DNA of 64,000 nucleotides from Pseudomonadales bacterium (GTDB lineage Bacteria > Pseudomonadota > Gammaproteobacteria > Pseudomonadales > Pseudohongiellaceae), in the NCBI GenBank assembly GCA_024234325.1, contig JACKOJ010000006.1:83121-147120 (forward strand), in the 5' to 3' direction. Below the pieces are notes generated by a model that saw only the letters and a program-made list of their open reading frames with translations, was not told the origin of the DNA and made no database searches. A program made the position numbers and the translations under genes. The number at the start of each line of letters is the position of its first letter. Within the stretch, counting starts at the first letter, position 1. Below are positions 35,028 to 43,127 of this stretch, piece by piece.

Positions 35028-35450
35028 TTAATTTTCCTTGGCCAGGCAGTCCGCAAACGAGAAGTCGAGGCTGCCGATTCGCTGCCCGTTGGCGAAATGG
35101 TAATCGTAGTGGATGGTGTCCACCATCTGCATCAGAGGCCCAAGTGTCGGGCCAAAGCACCAGGACATGATCAGGCTGGGTTTGACAGTGTCGAGATTTT
35201 CCTGGGTGATCGCGTTGCCGTCCTTGACCACATTGGCATAGACCAGTTGCACCGTGTCGCCCCCGGTATCCACGCAGGTGGTCTGCGTCCAGGTGGTGAT
35301 ATTGTCCAGATCCATGGGCAGATTGGCGTTCATTTCCGCCACCGCCTCGTGGCATTCCTCCATGGAAAAACCTCCGTTATTGCTTTGCGCCTGGGCGAGA
35401 CCGGAGGGGACTATCAACATCAGGGGCAGGCTGAAAATCAGATTTCGCAT
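35028..35450 (-). CDS. small exported cysteine-containing protein
   Basis: 140 residues with a signal peptide (PSGLAQAQ). The mature part has four cysteines (MEECHEAVAEM, TTCVDTGGD, MSWCFGPTLGP, FADCLAKEN) that could make two disulfides, and short beta strands (TVQLVYANVVKDG, IHYDYHFANGQRIGSLDFSF). Its AAGGA site and signal peptide decide the start. I recognise no family. A palindromic repeat lies 65 bp upstream. Confidence 0.7.
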   Translation of the reverse strand: MRNLIFSLPLMLIVPSGLAQAQSNNGGFSMEECHEAVAEMNANLPMDLDNITTWTQTTCVDTGGDTVQLVYANVVKDGNAITQENLDTVKPSLIMSWCFGPTLGPLMQMVDTIHYDYHFANGQRIGSLDFSFADCLAKEN

Positions 35451-35514
35451 GGAGGCTTCCTTGTTATTGAATTTGTTGACACCGATTCTGCCTTTTTGCG
35501 AGGGCAAAAATAAA

Positions 35515-35554
35515 GGGGTCAGAGTCGTTTGACGGCTCAAACGACTCTGACCCC
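35515..35554. repeat. GGGGTCAG-type palindromic repeat, copy 3
   Basis: Perfect 18-bp arms (GGGGTCAGAGTCGTTTGA) around CGGC. On the minus strand it is followed by TTTATTTTT, giving an intrinsic terminator for the M23-like gene that ends 21 bp before it. Confidence 0.92.
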
Positions 35555-35575
35555 CGTCATGTCCCAGCCGTTTCT

Positions 35576-36769
35576 TCAGGGCCTGGCGCCGTAGCCCTGA
35601 CAGGGATAGCCTGCCACTGGCGGGCCCGAAGGCGAGTTGCCCTGCGGTCCCATCAGGGCGAGCAGTGTGCTGCGGTGAGGCTCTTCCAGCACGGAGAACG
35701 GACACACCGTGGCATCGTCAATGCTGATCTGGAAATCAAAATTATGAGCAGTCGGCGTGCCACTGGTGGAGCCGAGATAATCCCCCGCCTTCACACGAAT
35801 ATTCTGCGTCGGTAGCTGCCGCTCTTCGTGCTCGTTGAAGGGGTTGAACTCCGGTGCCCCTAACGCACCAAACGCATAGGCCGCCTTGATGTCGGGACGC
35901 GGGTCGGTGATGTGATTGAAACGGAACATCGTCTGCTTCTGCGGGGCATCCGGGTCGCAGGCCACCAGAAAGATCAGATCGAAGTCATCACTCGGGAAGT
36001 CCGGCAGGTTCTCTGCCTTGTGGCGCAGACGGATCAGCACGCCATCCGCCGGGGCGAAGATATTGACCTTCTCGCCAGGCTTCCTGATCCAGTTGTAGGC
36101 GAAGCGAGCGTCGTTGGTCTCCTCGCCATTGGTCAGCAAGGAAAAATCACTGGCATTGAAAGGGGCGTGCGTAAACACCCCGGTGGCATTGCGATAACCG
36201 ATGTTGACGGTCTGGTTGCCGTAGCTGTTGCAGGCAAACGACTCGGTCGGCGCTTTCTCCGTGGTCAGTTGCAGGCGCGTTGCCGTTGCACTGTAGCTGA
36301 AGTCCCCCGTTGTCCTGTCGCGATACGCCACATAGAACGGAAAGGTTCCGGCGCTGCCGACCGTGCCGCTGAACACATCCAGGTTCATGGTCTCGGTCAG
36401 CATGACATTGGATTGCAGGGGCTGCAGTGTATCGATGCTGCCCGCCCAGGGCTGCAAGCCCTGCGGCGTCACCATGTGCGGCGTGTCGCCGACAAACACC
36501 ACCACAAAAATATCGCCGGGATGATTGCGGTTTGCAGGGTCGGGAGTGAGCTGAATTGCGATGCGAATCTCGTCCGTGGCGCGGGCCTGATCGCGGTAGC
36601 TGATGCCCTGATCACGCGTGAGGCCAGTCGCAAAAAGGGCGGCATTGCTGCTGCCGTCCAGCCCAAGACCGGAAAGCCGCTGGCGCAAATCGCCGGGGCT
36701 TTGCGCCCACAGGGTCGAGGAGCCCAGCAGGGCCAGCAAGAGAACCAACAGGGACATCGTTCGCATCAT
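35576..36769 (-). CDS. exported degenerate M23-like peptidase
   Basis: 397 residues with a signal peptide ending in LWAQ. The middle and end have the strand pattern of the M23 (lysostaphin) fold: GEKVNIFAPADGVLIRL, FRFNHITD and NIRVKAGDYLGSTSGTPTAHNFDFQISID. The zinc site is not intact: the usual HxxxD is missing, and the HxH of HLHFE reads HNF. It is therefore likely a binding protein or pseudo-enzyme rather than a peptidase. A basic N-terminal domain of about 180 residues with beta strands is unassigned. The start is the ATG at 36767-36769. Confidence 0.6.
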   Translation of the reverse strand: MMRTMSLLVLLLALLGSSTLWAQSPGDLRQRLSGLGLDGSSNAALFATGLTRDQGISYRDQARATDEIRIAIQLTPDPANRNHPGDIFVVVFVGDTPHMVTPQGLQPWAGSIDTLQPLQSNVMLTETMNLDVFSGTVGSAGTFPFYVAYRDRTTGDFSYSATATRLQLTTEKAPTESFACNSYGNQTVNIGYRNATGVFTHAPFNASDFSLLTNGEETNDARFAYNWIRKPGEKVNIFAPADGVLIRLRHKAENLPDFPSDDFDLIFLVACDPDAPQKQTMFRFNHITDPRPDIKAAYAFGALGAPEFNPFNEHEERQLPTQNIRVKAGDYLGSTSGTPTAHNFDFQISIDDATVCPFSVLEEPHRSTLLALMGPQGNSPSGPPVAGYPCQGYGARP

Positions 36770-36806
36770 CGTGACACCTTTGGCAGACATACAGACAGGA
36801 ACACAG

Positions 36807-36837
36807 AAAAGGGGCAGCCCCCCCGGAGCTGCCCCTT
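36807..36837 (-). terminator. intrinsic terminator on the minus strand
   Basis: AAGGGGCAGC and GCTGCCCCTT form a 10-bp stem; on the minus strand it continues into TTTTC. It separates the TM-anchored protein gene from the M23-like gene. Confidence 0.7.
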
Positions 36838-36871
36838 GTGATGACGATGTTCCGTCAGATTGTCTTTGGCG

Positions 36872-37336
36872 TCAATCCATGTCCTGAAGCGGAACCACCA
36901 GCTTCCACACGCCCTGCTCCCGCACCATGCTGACCGTCTGGGTCTGCCCGCTCTGCCGGTTCAGCACCTCGACAGCCGCCGTATCGCCATGGCGGGTGGC
37001 ATCCGTCACTTCGTATGCGCCCTTGTAGAACGAGGTCTGCATCTCATCCAGTTGCGGCATGGCCGCCACAAACATACTCTCCGTGCTGCCCAGCGCGGAT
37101 TCCGGAATGTCCAGAATCTGAGCGTACTGGCGGATCATGTCCCCTACCTGCTCAAACTGCTGACGTGTTTCCTGACTCAGGTCGTCATAGACCTGCTGCC
37201 AGTCTCCCTCGTTGGCAGCCTGATTCACGCGGACAAAGCTATCCCAGGCCTGTTGATCCGGCAGCGTCATAATGTAGGCAAACGCCGCCACCAGCACCAA
37301 CACCAGACCAAGGGGCCAAATCACTTTTTTCTTCAT
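36872..37336 (-). CDS. membrane-anchored small protein, DUF4878/NTF2-like possible
   Basis: 154 residues. One N-terminal helix (VIWPLGLVLVLVAAFAYIMTL) anchors an acidic helical domain facing the periplasm. The pattern of helices and a final curved sheet (AYEVTDATRHGDTAAVEVLNRQSGQTQTVSMVREQGVWKLVVP) is that of small NTF2-like or DUF4878-type lipid or ligand domains. It follows the beta-helix gene by 23 bp and probably shares its transcript. Function unknown. Confidence 0.65.
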   Translation of the reverse strand: MKKKVIWPLGLVLVLVAAFAYIMTLPDQQAWDSFVRVNQAANEGDWQQVYDDLSQETRQQFEQVGDMIRQYAQILDIPESALGSTESMFVAAMPQLDEMQTSFYKGAYEVTDATRHGDTAAVEVLNRQSGQTQTVSMVREQGVWKLVVPLQDMD

Positions 37337-37359
37337 ACGTTCGCTCGCAAAACAATTCC

Positions 37360-39396
37360 TCAGTACCGTGATGGCCGCGGCCCGTACACCGGCAGGTCGT
37401 CTCCGTACTCGATGGCGCCGAGATCCGGGGCGCGGCCGTTGTAGCCGTCAGTGACATTGGGAATGGCGATGCCCTTGTCGATTGGCGTGCTGCCCCGGCG
37501 CAGGCGGAAGTCCTGTTCGCGCCAGTCGTGCACCTGCTGCACGGTGTCCAGGTCCTGCGCGTCCAGTTGCGTCACGTTCATGAAGTCGCTGTAGTCCACC
37601 AGCACACTGTGGGTGTCGTTGCCCGTCGCTGCGGCATATTCCTCCAGCGTCCTGTAGGCATGACGCGTCGCCGTTTCCGTTACGCCGTCAATGCGTGTCA
37701 TGGCGCCGTCCGGGGCGTTCCAGTGAAAGGAATACTCTGCGCCGGGATTCGGCCGGAAGCCGTTGTAGTCACTGCTGCTGTAGCCGGTGTTGGTGGTCAC
37801 CGTGAGGATGGCCGGCACATAGTTCTGCCCCAGAATCACGTTGTTGCGCCAGTGCATGTTCGCAGACGAGCCGTTGACGGATTCGGTAAAGATCGAGTTG
37901 TTGTAGTACAGCACTCCGGGGGCGCCCCCGGTCATGCGCGTGGCACCGCCGGGCGCGTGATACACGATGTTGCGAATCCAGTAGATCGGCCCGCCCCCTG
38001 TCGGCTGGTTCGACATGGGGTGTGATGCGGAGTTCACCAGCATGTTGCGCATCACGCGCACGTTGTGCAGGCTGCCGTCGATCTCGATGGCGTTGTCGTG
38101 GAAATTGCTCAGATAATTGTTGTAGAAATCGATCGCCACCGGTCGCCGGTCCCAGAACTCGCGTGTGGGGTACTGTGGCCCCTCGATGGCATGAGAGCCG
38201 TCGGGATTGCCGTAGGTTTCCACGTCGATGCCGTCGTGAAAATCCTGAATATGGTTGTAGGCCACCACATGACCGGGGCCATACAGCCGCACCGCCGTGT
38301 AGGAGCTCATCACCGGCGGGAAGGTCTGGCCATCGACGCCGCCGAACTGCTGCCAGAAGGCACCTACCCAGCCAATGACGTGATCGGGATCGTTACGCCC
38401 GATAAAGGTGTTGTCCAGAATCGTGAAGTCACTGGAACCGGACCAATTGGTCCATATTCCGATACCCACGTTCTCGAAGCGGGAATTCTTCACCGTCAGC
38501 CCCTTGGAGCCGGCGATGAACTGGGTACCTGCCCAGATTGCAATATCGGTATTGCGGAAGGTGATGCCTTCAAAGTAGTTGTAGTCCGCCGCCTTCACGT
38601 TGATCAGGTTGAAGGCACCGCGCCCGTCGATGATCACCTCGCCGTCGCCCGCCGCCTTGATGACGATGGGCTTCTCCGCCGTGCCGTCCGCCGTCAGGTA
38701 ATAGGTGCCCTCAAAGGTGGTGGTGGCGTTGTAGCGCGTGTTGTTGGCGTAGAACTCGTAGAAATACTGGTACAGCCCGGCATGCATGAGAATGACATCG
38801 CCCGGCTTGACGCGGGGACGCCCGCCCGGGGCGGTGTCGCCGGCACCGCAGCGGTAGTTGTAGGCACACATCAGACCGGAGAACGACGGTTCTTCCCGCG
38901 GCCCCGTATAGGTGGCAGGGTACACGTGGTAGACCTTGCCGCCCTCGGCAGGCATGGGTTCGGCGCGGGTGCTGACAGTCGCCGTATGAGTGAAGGTATT
39001 GCCCTGTCCGCTGACGCCATCCGGATCGGTCAGTTCAAAGCGGGCCTCGTAGGCAGTGCCGGGCTCCAGATCCAGAATGCTCCCCGCGAACATGTTCGGG
39101 GCCACCATGTCCCAGATGTTTTCCTGATAGGTGCGCTCGCCGTTCAGTCGCAGCAGGGGCATGCCCTCGTGCCAGTTGCGCTCGCCGACACGGCGGTAGG
39201 ACACCGTGACACTGGCGTTGCGATTGCTGTCACCCTCGATATGCCACTCAAACCCCAGATTGATCAGCGTGGGGTTCTCAATGACAAACTCCCCCGGCGT
39301 GGTCTGCGTGGCATTCTGCGCCTGTACGCTCCCAGCCGTCAGCGCGCACATCAGCGCTGCAAACATTACCCCGCCCTTCTGAACTGCCAGTCCCAT
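37360..39396 (-). CDS. secreted right-handed parallel beta-helix protein
   Basis: 678 residues with a signal peptide ending in SVQAQ. An N-terminal fibronectin-like domain (LEPGTAYEARFELTDPDG) is followed by the repeated N-x-x-F, G-I-x-I rungs of a parallel beta-helix (FEGITFRNTDIAIW, LTVKNSRFENVGIGIW, DFTILDNTFIG, NYLSNFHDNAIEIDGS). This is the architecture of polysaccharide lyases and other carbohydrate-active proteins. The end (TPIDKGIAIPNVTDGYNGRAPDLGAIEYG) is a typical closing module. The ATG at 39394-39396 follows AAGGAG; substrate unknown. Confidence 0.85.
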   Translation of the reverse strand: MGLAVQKGGVMFAALMCALTAGSVQAQNATQTTPGEFVIENPTLINLGFEWHIEGDSNRNASVTVSYRRVGERNWHEGMPLLRLNGERTYQENIWDMVAPNMFAGSILDLEPGTAYEARFELTDPDGVSGQGNTFTHTATVSTRAEPMPAEGGKVYHVYPATYTGPREEPSFSGLMCAYNYRCGAGDTAPGGRPRVKPGDVILMHAGLYQYFYEFYANNTRYNATTTFEGTYYLTADGTAEKPIVIKAAGDGEVIIDGRGAFNLINVKAADYNYFEGITFRNTDIAIWAGTQFIAGSKGLTVKNSRFENVGIGIWTNWSGSSDFTILDNTFIGRNDPDHVIGWVGAFWQQFGGVDGQTFPPVMSSYTAVRLYGPGHVVAYNHIQDFHDGIDVETYGNPDGSHAIEGPQYPTREFWDRRPVAIDFYNNYLSNFHDNAIEIDGSLHNVRVMRNMLVNSASHPMSNQPTGGGPIYWIRNIVYHAPGGATRMTGGAPGVLYYNNSIFTESVNGSSANMHWRNNVILGQNYVPAILTVTTNTGYSSSDYNGFRPNPGAEYSFHWNAPDGAMTRIDGVTETATRHAYRTLEEYAAATGNDTHSVLVDYSDFMNVTQLDAQDLDTVQQVHDWREQDFRLRRGSTPIDKGIAIPNVTDGYNGRAPDLGAIEYGDDLPVYGPRPSRY

Positions 39397-39566
39397 GAGC
39401 TTCTCCTTGTTTCTTGTTGTTCTCGGATACCGGGCCAAAGTAAGCCACGCATTTCACCTCACAGCAAGGCGTTTGCGTCGAAGCGCCACCCCCGGATGCT
39501 TGGCAGGGCTGGCAATCTTCGCTATTACTGTCAGCCCCACAAGAACAACAACTGTTGGAGAGTCCC

Positions 39567-40526
39567 ATGAAAACCCTGTTTCTGCCCCTGTTGTTAAGCC
39601 TGGGCCTGCTGGCCTCCTCCAGCGCCTGGAGCCAGCCCCCCGCGACACTCCTTGGTGGTGCCTGCTCCGGCGGCCCGGATGCGCCGCTGACGGAAGCGGC
39701 AAGTGGTCGCACCTTTGTGCTGGATTACCCCTGTGACCTGAAGCCGGGGGAAGACGTCACTGTCATCCTCAACCTGCATGGTGCAGGCTCCAATGAGCGC
39801 TATCAGCGCGCCTATTTCCCGGCCTGGGAACTGAAGGAGAAATACCGGCTGGTAATCGCCACGCCCCACTCCCCCGTGCGCCGCTGGAGTCAGGACGACG
39901 ACGCCTATCTGCAAGCCATCACGGATGCCGTGATCAATGCCGTGGGGCAGGAACACGTGAAGGCCTTCTGGCTGGTAGGACACTCCCAGGGCGGCCTGAC
40001 CTCGCGCCGCCTGGTCTGCACCCCCTTCTTCGCGGACAAGGTGGACGGTTTTGTCAGCCTCTCCGGCGGGCGCCTGGGAGGAGCCGCCGAGCGCTCCCCG
40101 GGTGCGGGCCGCCCCGTGCAGGCGGACGCCCCACCACCACGCACACCAGGTGCACCCGCCACGGCATCCATTTCGATCCCCTCCGAGCCCGGCTGCGACT
40201 TCTCCCATATTTACGAAACTGGCGAACACGAGATTGTGAGCCTGCCCACCACGTCAACACGCGCCGAACAACTGCATTGCGCCGCACGCGTGCGTCAGGA
40301 AGATGTGATCGACACCGAGGCGGGTCGCACCTACGACAGCGGCAGCCAGAACCCCGGCACACGGGAATGGGGCCTGCTGCCGCGTCCTGGCACGGCGCAG
40401 GTGTATGAGTATCCGGGCTGTGCAAACGGTCGGGTAGTCGCGGATATCGTGCGCCTGGACAAGGGCCACACCGAAGGGCTGGAACCAATGATCACCGAAC
40501 GCATCATCGGACTGATGACGCGCTGA
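39567..40526 (+). CDS. secreted PHB-depolymerase/feruloyl-esterase-like hydrolase
   Basis: 319 residues with a signal peptide ending in AWSQ. It has the alpha/beta-hydrolase oxyanion segment ILNLHGAGSN, the elbow GHSQGG (S140) and a histidine near the end (RLDKGHTEGLEP). This is the LpqC/polyhydroxybutyrate depolymerase/feruloyl esterase group. A basic proline-rich segment (AAERSPGAGRPVQADAPPPRTPGAP, residues about 172-196) interrupts the core and may be a flexible insertion. The start follows TTGGAG. The gene is divergent from the beta-helix gene, whose product might act on the same polymer (inference). Confidence 0.78.
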   Translation: MKTLFLPLLLSLGLLASSSAWSQPPATLLGGACSGGPDAPLTEAASGRTFVLDYPCDLKPGEDVTVILNLHGAGSNERYQRAYFPAWELKEKYRLVIATPHSPVRRWSQDDDAYLQAITDAVINAVGQEHVKAFWLVGHSQGGLTSRRLVCTPFFADKVDGFVSLSGGRLGGAAERSPGAGRPVQADAPPPRTPGAPATASISIPSEPGCDFSHIYETGEHEIVSLPTTSTRAEQLHCAARVRQEDVIDTEAGRTYDSGSQNPGTREWGLLPRPGTAQVYEYPGCANGRVVADIVRLDKGHTEGLEPMITERIIGLMTR

Positions 40527-40536
40527 CCAAGATCAA

Positions 40537-40577
40537 GGGGTCAGGTACCTTGATTTCCTGGTCAAAGTACCTGACTT
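40537..40577. repeat. GGGGTCAG-type palindromic repeat, copy 4
   Basis: The left arm GGGGTCAGGTACCTTGA pairs with the right arm GTCAAAGTACCTGACTTC (about 14 of 17 positions). The sequence CAGGTACCTTGATTTC is shared with copy 1. It lies directly in front of the acetyltransferase remnant. Confidence 0.75.
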
Positions 40578-40578
40578 C

Positions 40579-40746
40579 AGGTCCCACGAGCATGCGATCA
40601 CGGAACTGCAGGCATGTCGTGTCGATGTAAACGAGCAGAATCCACAGGCTCTGGGCTTCTATGAGCACCTGGGATTCCGGCTTGTCGGGCGTTCGCCACT
40701 GGACGGCCAGGGGCGCGCCTTTCCGCTGCTGCACCTGTCGCTGTGA
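40579..40746 (+). pseudogene. 3' remnant of a GNAT acetyltransferase gene
   Basis: About 55 codons ending in TGA at 40744-40746 read TELQACRVDVNEQN, then PQALGFYEHLGFRLVGRSP and LDGQGRAFPLLHLSL. The VDVNEQNPQALGFYEHLGF block is the acetyl-CoA-binding end of a GNAT N-acetyltransferase. No start codon, ribosome site or N-terminal two thirds exist; upstream is the palindromic repeat and the stop of the previous gene. This is the tail of a gene whose front has been deleted, perhaps by a repeat-mediated event. Confidence 0.8.
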
Positions 40747-40851
40747 CAAACGGTAATCTTTGCCACCACTTTAGAGATTGACATTTCTCAACGCGCAACG
40801 AAGACTTTGCGACGATAATTCGCAGATTTAATAACAACAGAGGAATGCACC

Positions 40852-41442
40852 ATGCGCGTTTTGACACTGATTACTGCCACCCTGATAAGCACCCTGACTT
40901 CCGGGTTTGTCGCTGCCCAATCCACCCAGGAACTGATCGCCCAGGCGGTTCGCCCGCTGCCAGACGATTTGAAAGACGGTGCCACCGTGTTCCGTTACGA
41001 CCCCGCTACAGGCGAGCGCATCGTGCTGCGCCAGGGCAATAATCAGGTGGAATGTCGCCCCAAGGACGAGGAAGGTTTCACTCGTTGCAGCCCGACAGCC
41101 AACGGCCCCCGCAGCGATCTGAGCGCCAGACTGCGTGCGCAGGGGCTGTCCGATGACGACGTCAACGCTGCCCTCGCGGAAGCAGAGCGCAAGGGTGAGA
41201 TCCAGCCGCGCATCTTCGGCGCACTCAGCTACCGACTGTATGACGAGCCCGATCGCATTCAGCTTCTGTGGATCGTATCCGTTCCCAATGCCACGCCCGA
41301 CCAACTGGGCATGCCCACCGGCGCGCAGCGCAACAATGCATTGGCAGGCCGTGGCACTCCCTGGATGATGAACCCGGGCACGCCGGGCGCGCACCTGATG
41401 ATTCCGATCAACGGGCTCGAACTGTCCAACAAGCCGCAGTAA
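40852..41442 (+). CDS. exported protein of unknown function
   Basis: 196 residues with a signal peptide (GFVAAQS). The mature part starts LIAQAVRPLPDDLKDGATVFRYDPATGERIVLRQGNNQVECRP and ends with TPWMMNPGTPGAHLMIPI. Two cysteines (VECRP, TRCSP) lie 15 residues apart and may form a disulfide. I do not recognise a named family. The ATG follows AGAGG. A palindromic repeat lies right after the stop. Confidence 0.75.
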   Translation: MRVLTLITATLISTLTSGFVAAQSTQELIAQAVRPLPDDLKDGATVFRYDPATGERIVLRQGNNQVECRPKDEEGFTRCSPTANGPRSDLSARLRAQGLSDDDVNAALAEAERKGEIQPRIFGALSYRLYDEPDRIQLLWIVSVPNATPDQLGMPTGAQRNNALAGRGTPWMMNPGTPGAHLMIPINGLELSNKPQ

Positions 41443-41450
41443 GACATCAA

Positions 41451-41495
41451 GGGGTCAGAGTCGTTGATTTTCTTGGAATTAACGACTCTGACCCC
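41451..41495. repeat. GGGGTCAG-type palindromic repeat, copy 5
   Basis: Perfect 15-bp arms (GGGGTCAGAGTCGTT) with a 15-base loop. It lies between two convergent genes, 8 bp from each, so it may end both transcripts. Confidence 0.9.
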
Positions 41496-41503
41496 GGTTT
41501 CAT

Positions 41504-41902
41504 TCAAGCCCCGCAGATCAGGCCCCGCACCTGCAACTCCACACGCGCCCCTGCGGCGGTTTCAGTCGCCGGCACCCATTCCGCACTCTCCAGCACATAG
41601 GTGTTGGACCCTGAACGTGCCAGGGCAATCCGGAACTGGCGAAGCAGATTGTCCAGCGCTTCCGCACTGCTGACGGGAGACTCCGAAGCCAGCTCGATAC
41701 GCCCTGTCTCCGCACACTCGGCCAGTGCCACCAACTGATTGGCCTCGGCCCTGTGCATCGGCTCTGCATTCACGTGCAGGGAAAAAGTCTGCTCGTCCAG
41801 TGGCAGGGGTTCAAATTTGCGGGACGACATTCCAGAGCAGGCGACCAGCGCGAATAAAGTGCCGGTCAATGCCAGGCGTGTCAGAGTGGCAGATTTGTTC
41901 AT
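41504..41902 (-). CDS. small lipoprotein, DUF4156-like possible
   Basis: 132 residues with a lipoprotein signal (LFALVAC, lipid on C22). The mature domain begins EPLPLDEQTFSLHVNAEPMHRAEANQLVALAECAETG and ends ELQVRGLICGA. A helix pair and a small sheet are likely. The function is unknown and the family is uncertain. It converges on the previous gene with a palindrome between the stops. Confidence 0.7.
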   Translation of the reverse strand: MNKSATLTRLALTGTLFALVACSGMSSRKFEPLPLDEQTFSLHVNAEPMHRAEANQLVALAECAETGRIELASESPVSSAEALDNLLRQFRIALARSGSNTYVLESAEWVPATETAAGARVELQVRGLICGA

Positions 41903-42168
41903 ACGGGTAGAGTCCTTCGTTTATTCGGTTGCATTGACGGGCATTTTAACCCGGTGCCCGGAACCGGATGCTGATCCCTGTCAATCTCTTGATGACCTGG
42001 AGGCATCGGAAAACCTCGATGGTGTTTCTGACCACCTGATGGGTGTTCTCGCCATCGCCAGCCACACGACCGCCAATATTTTCATTTAATTTCAATGTAT
42101 TAGAGAATGGCACGGGTTCTGCATTTCTCCAGTGACAGATCCATCGTCCAACACACCTGGAGATCGCC

Positions 42169-42531
42169 ATGCACCTGCCTCATCCCTCCCCTCGCTCCCT
42201 GCCCCTGCTCTATCGCATTGGTGGGCTTCTGCTGGTCGCGGCGCTGCTCCTGCTGGGTGTGATCGGTCTGATTCTGCCCGTGATCCCGGGCATCGTGTTT
42301 CTGTTCCTGGCCCTGTACGTGCTCACCCGCCTGTCACGCAGAGTCGCGGCTTACGCCCACAGCAAGCCCTGGTTCCGGCAGTACCTGCGTCATCTGCACC
42401 TGGCCAAGGGGCTGAGCCTGGGCGCCCGCATCCGCTATGGCGCCCTGCTGACGGCACGGGGCATCGTGGACGGGCTGGGCAGTGCATGGAACTGGCTTCG
42501 CGCCGTGGGAAGCCGGGGAATGCGCCGTTAG
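42169..42531 (+). CDS. DUF454/PGPGW-type small membrane protein
   Basis: 120 residues. Two helices around GVIGLILPVIPGIVFLFLALYVLTRLS form the proline/glycine turn (LPVIPG) of the YbaN/DUF454 and PGPGW group, followed by a basic amphipathic tail (KPWFRQYLRHLHLAKGLSLGARIRYG). GGAG precedes the ATG. No function is known. It stands 79 bp before the GFA gene, with a half repeat between. Confidence 0.75.
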   Translation: MHLPHPSPRSLPLLYRIGGLLLVAALLLLGVIGLILPVIPGIVFLFLALYVLTRLSRRVAAYAHSKPWFRQYLRHLHLAKGLSLGARIRYGALLTARGIVDGLGSAWNWLRAVGSRGMRR

Positions 42532-42558
42532 GATCAAACGACTCTGACACCTTTGATC
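42532..42558. repeat. half copy of the GGGGTCAG-type repeat, copy 6
   Basis: Only the right arm (CGACTCTGACACC) is present, enclosed in a GATCAAA/TTTGATC inverted repeat. It carries GGTGTCAGAG like copy 7 rather than GGGGTCAGAG. Confidence 0.6.
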
Positions 42559-42610
42559 GACCACGTGCCCGTGGCAGAATCCTGACTGCTTACGCATCAG
42601 GAGATGGACC

Positions 42611-43021
42611 ATGAACAACGAAACCAAATTGCTGAAAGGAAGCTGCCTCTGCGGTGCTGTGGAGTGGGAGTTCGACGGCATTCCCGAGTCCGCGACCGCC
42701 TGCAACTGCACGGCCTGCCGACGCTACGGCACACTCTGGGCCTACGACTACGAGAACGAAGGCATCCGCGTGCGGGGAGACACCGTCGGCTATATTCGCG
42801 GCCATCGCTCTCTGGGTTTCCATTTTTGTCCCACCTGCGGCTGCATGGCCTACTGGCGGGCACTGGCTACCAACGAGGAAGGACGACGCCGCATTGCCGT
42901 CAATCTGCGTCTGACGGAACCAGAGCCAATCGCCGCCCTGCCCATCGATCACTTCGAGGGACTGCATAGCTTTGAGGACCTGCCCCGTGATGGCAGGACG
43001 ATTCGGGATATGTGGTTCTAG
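42611..43021 (+). CDS. GFA-family (glutathione-dependent formaldehyde-activating) protein
   Basis: 136 residues with the full zinc-cysteine set of the GFA fold: GSCLCGAVEW (C12, C14), ACNCTACRRYG and FHFCPTCGCMAYW. GFA domains bind zinc; the founding member was described as speeding glutathione-formaldehyde adduct formation, but most members are uncharacterised. The start follows AGGAG. It lies between two repeat copies and is convergent with metY. Confidence 0.92.
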   Translation: MNNETKLLKGSCLCGAVEWEFDGIPESATACNCTACRRYGTLWAYDYENEGIRVRGDTVGYIRGHRSLGFHFCPTCGCMAYWRALATNEEGRRRIAVNLRLTEPEPIAALPIDHFEGLHSFEDLPRDGRTIRDMWF

Positions 43022-43035
43022 CGACCGGGATATTA

Positions 43036-43109
43036 GGTGTCAGAGTAGTTTGATATATCAAACTACTCTGACACCTTTGCTACCTCAAACTACTCTGACA
43101 CCTTTGCTA
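43036..43109. repeat. GGTGTCAG-type palindrome with extra tandem half arm, copy 7
   Basis: A perfect 40-bp palindrome at 43036-43075 (20-bp arms GGTGTCAGAGTAGTTTGATA, no spacer). The right arm plus TTTGCTA is then repeated 27 bp further on. It lies between the convergent GFA and metY genes. Confidence 0.92.
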
Positions 43110-43127
43110 GCCTTTGCTACCGCCCTG

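Noticed and set aside
41903..42168. Possible gene remnant in the gap before the DUF454-like gene
   Set aside because: Short frames on both strands (for example LDDLEASENLDGVSDHLMG) have no start site and match nothing I know.
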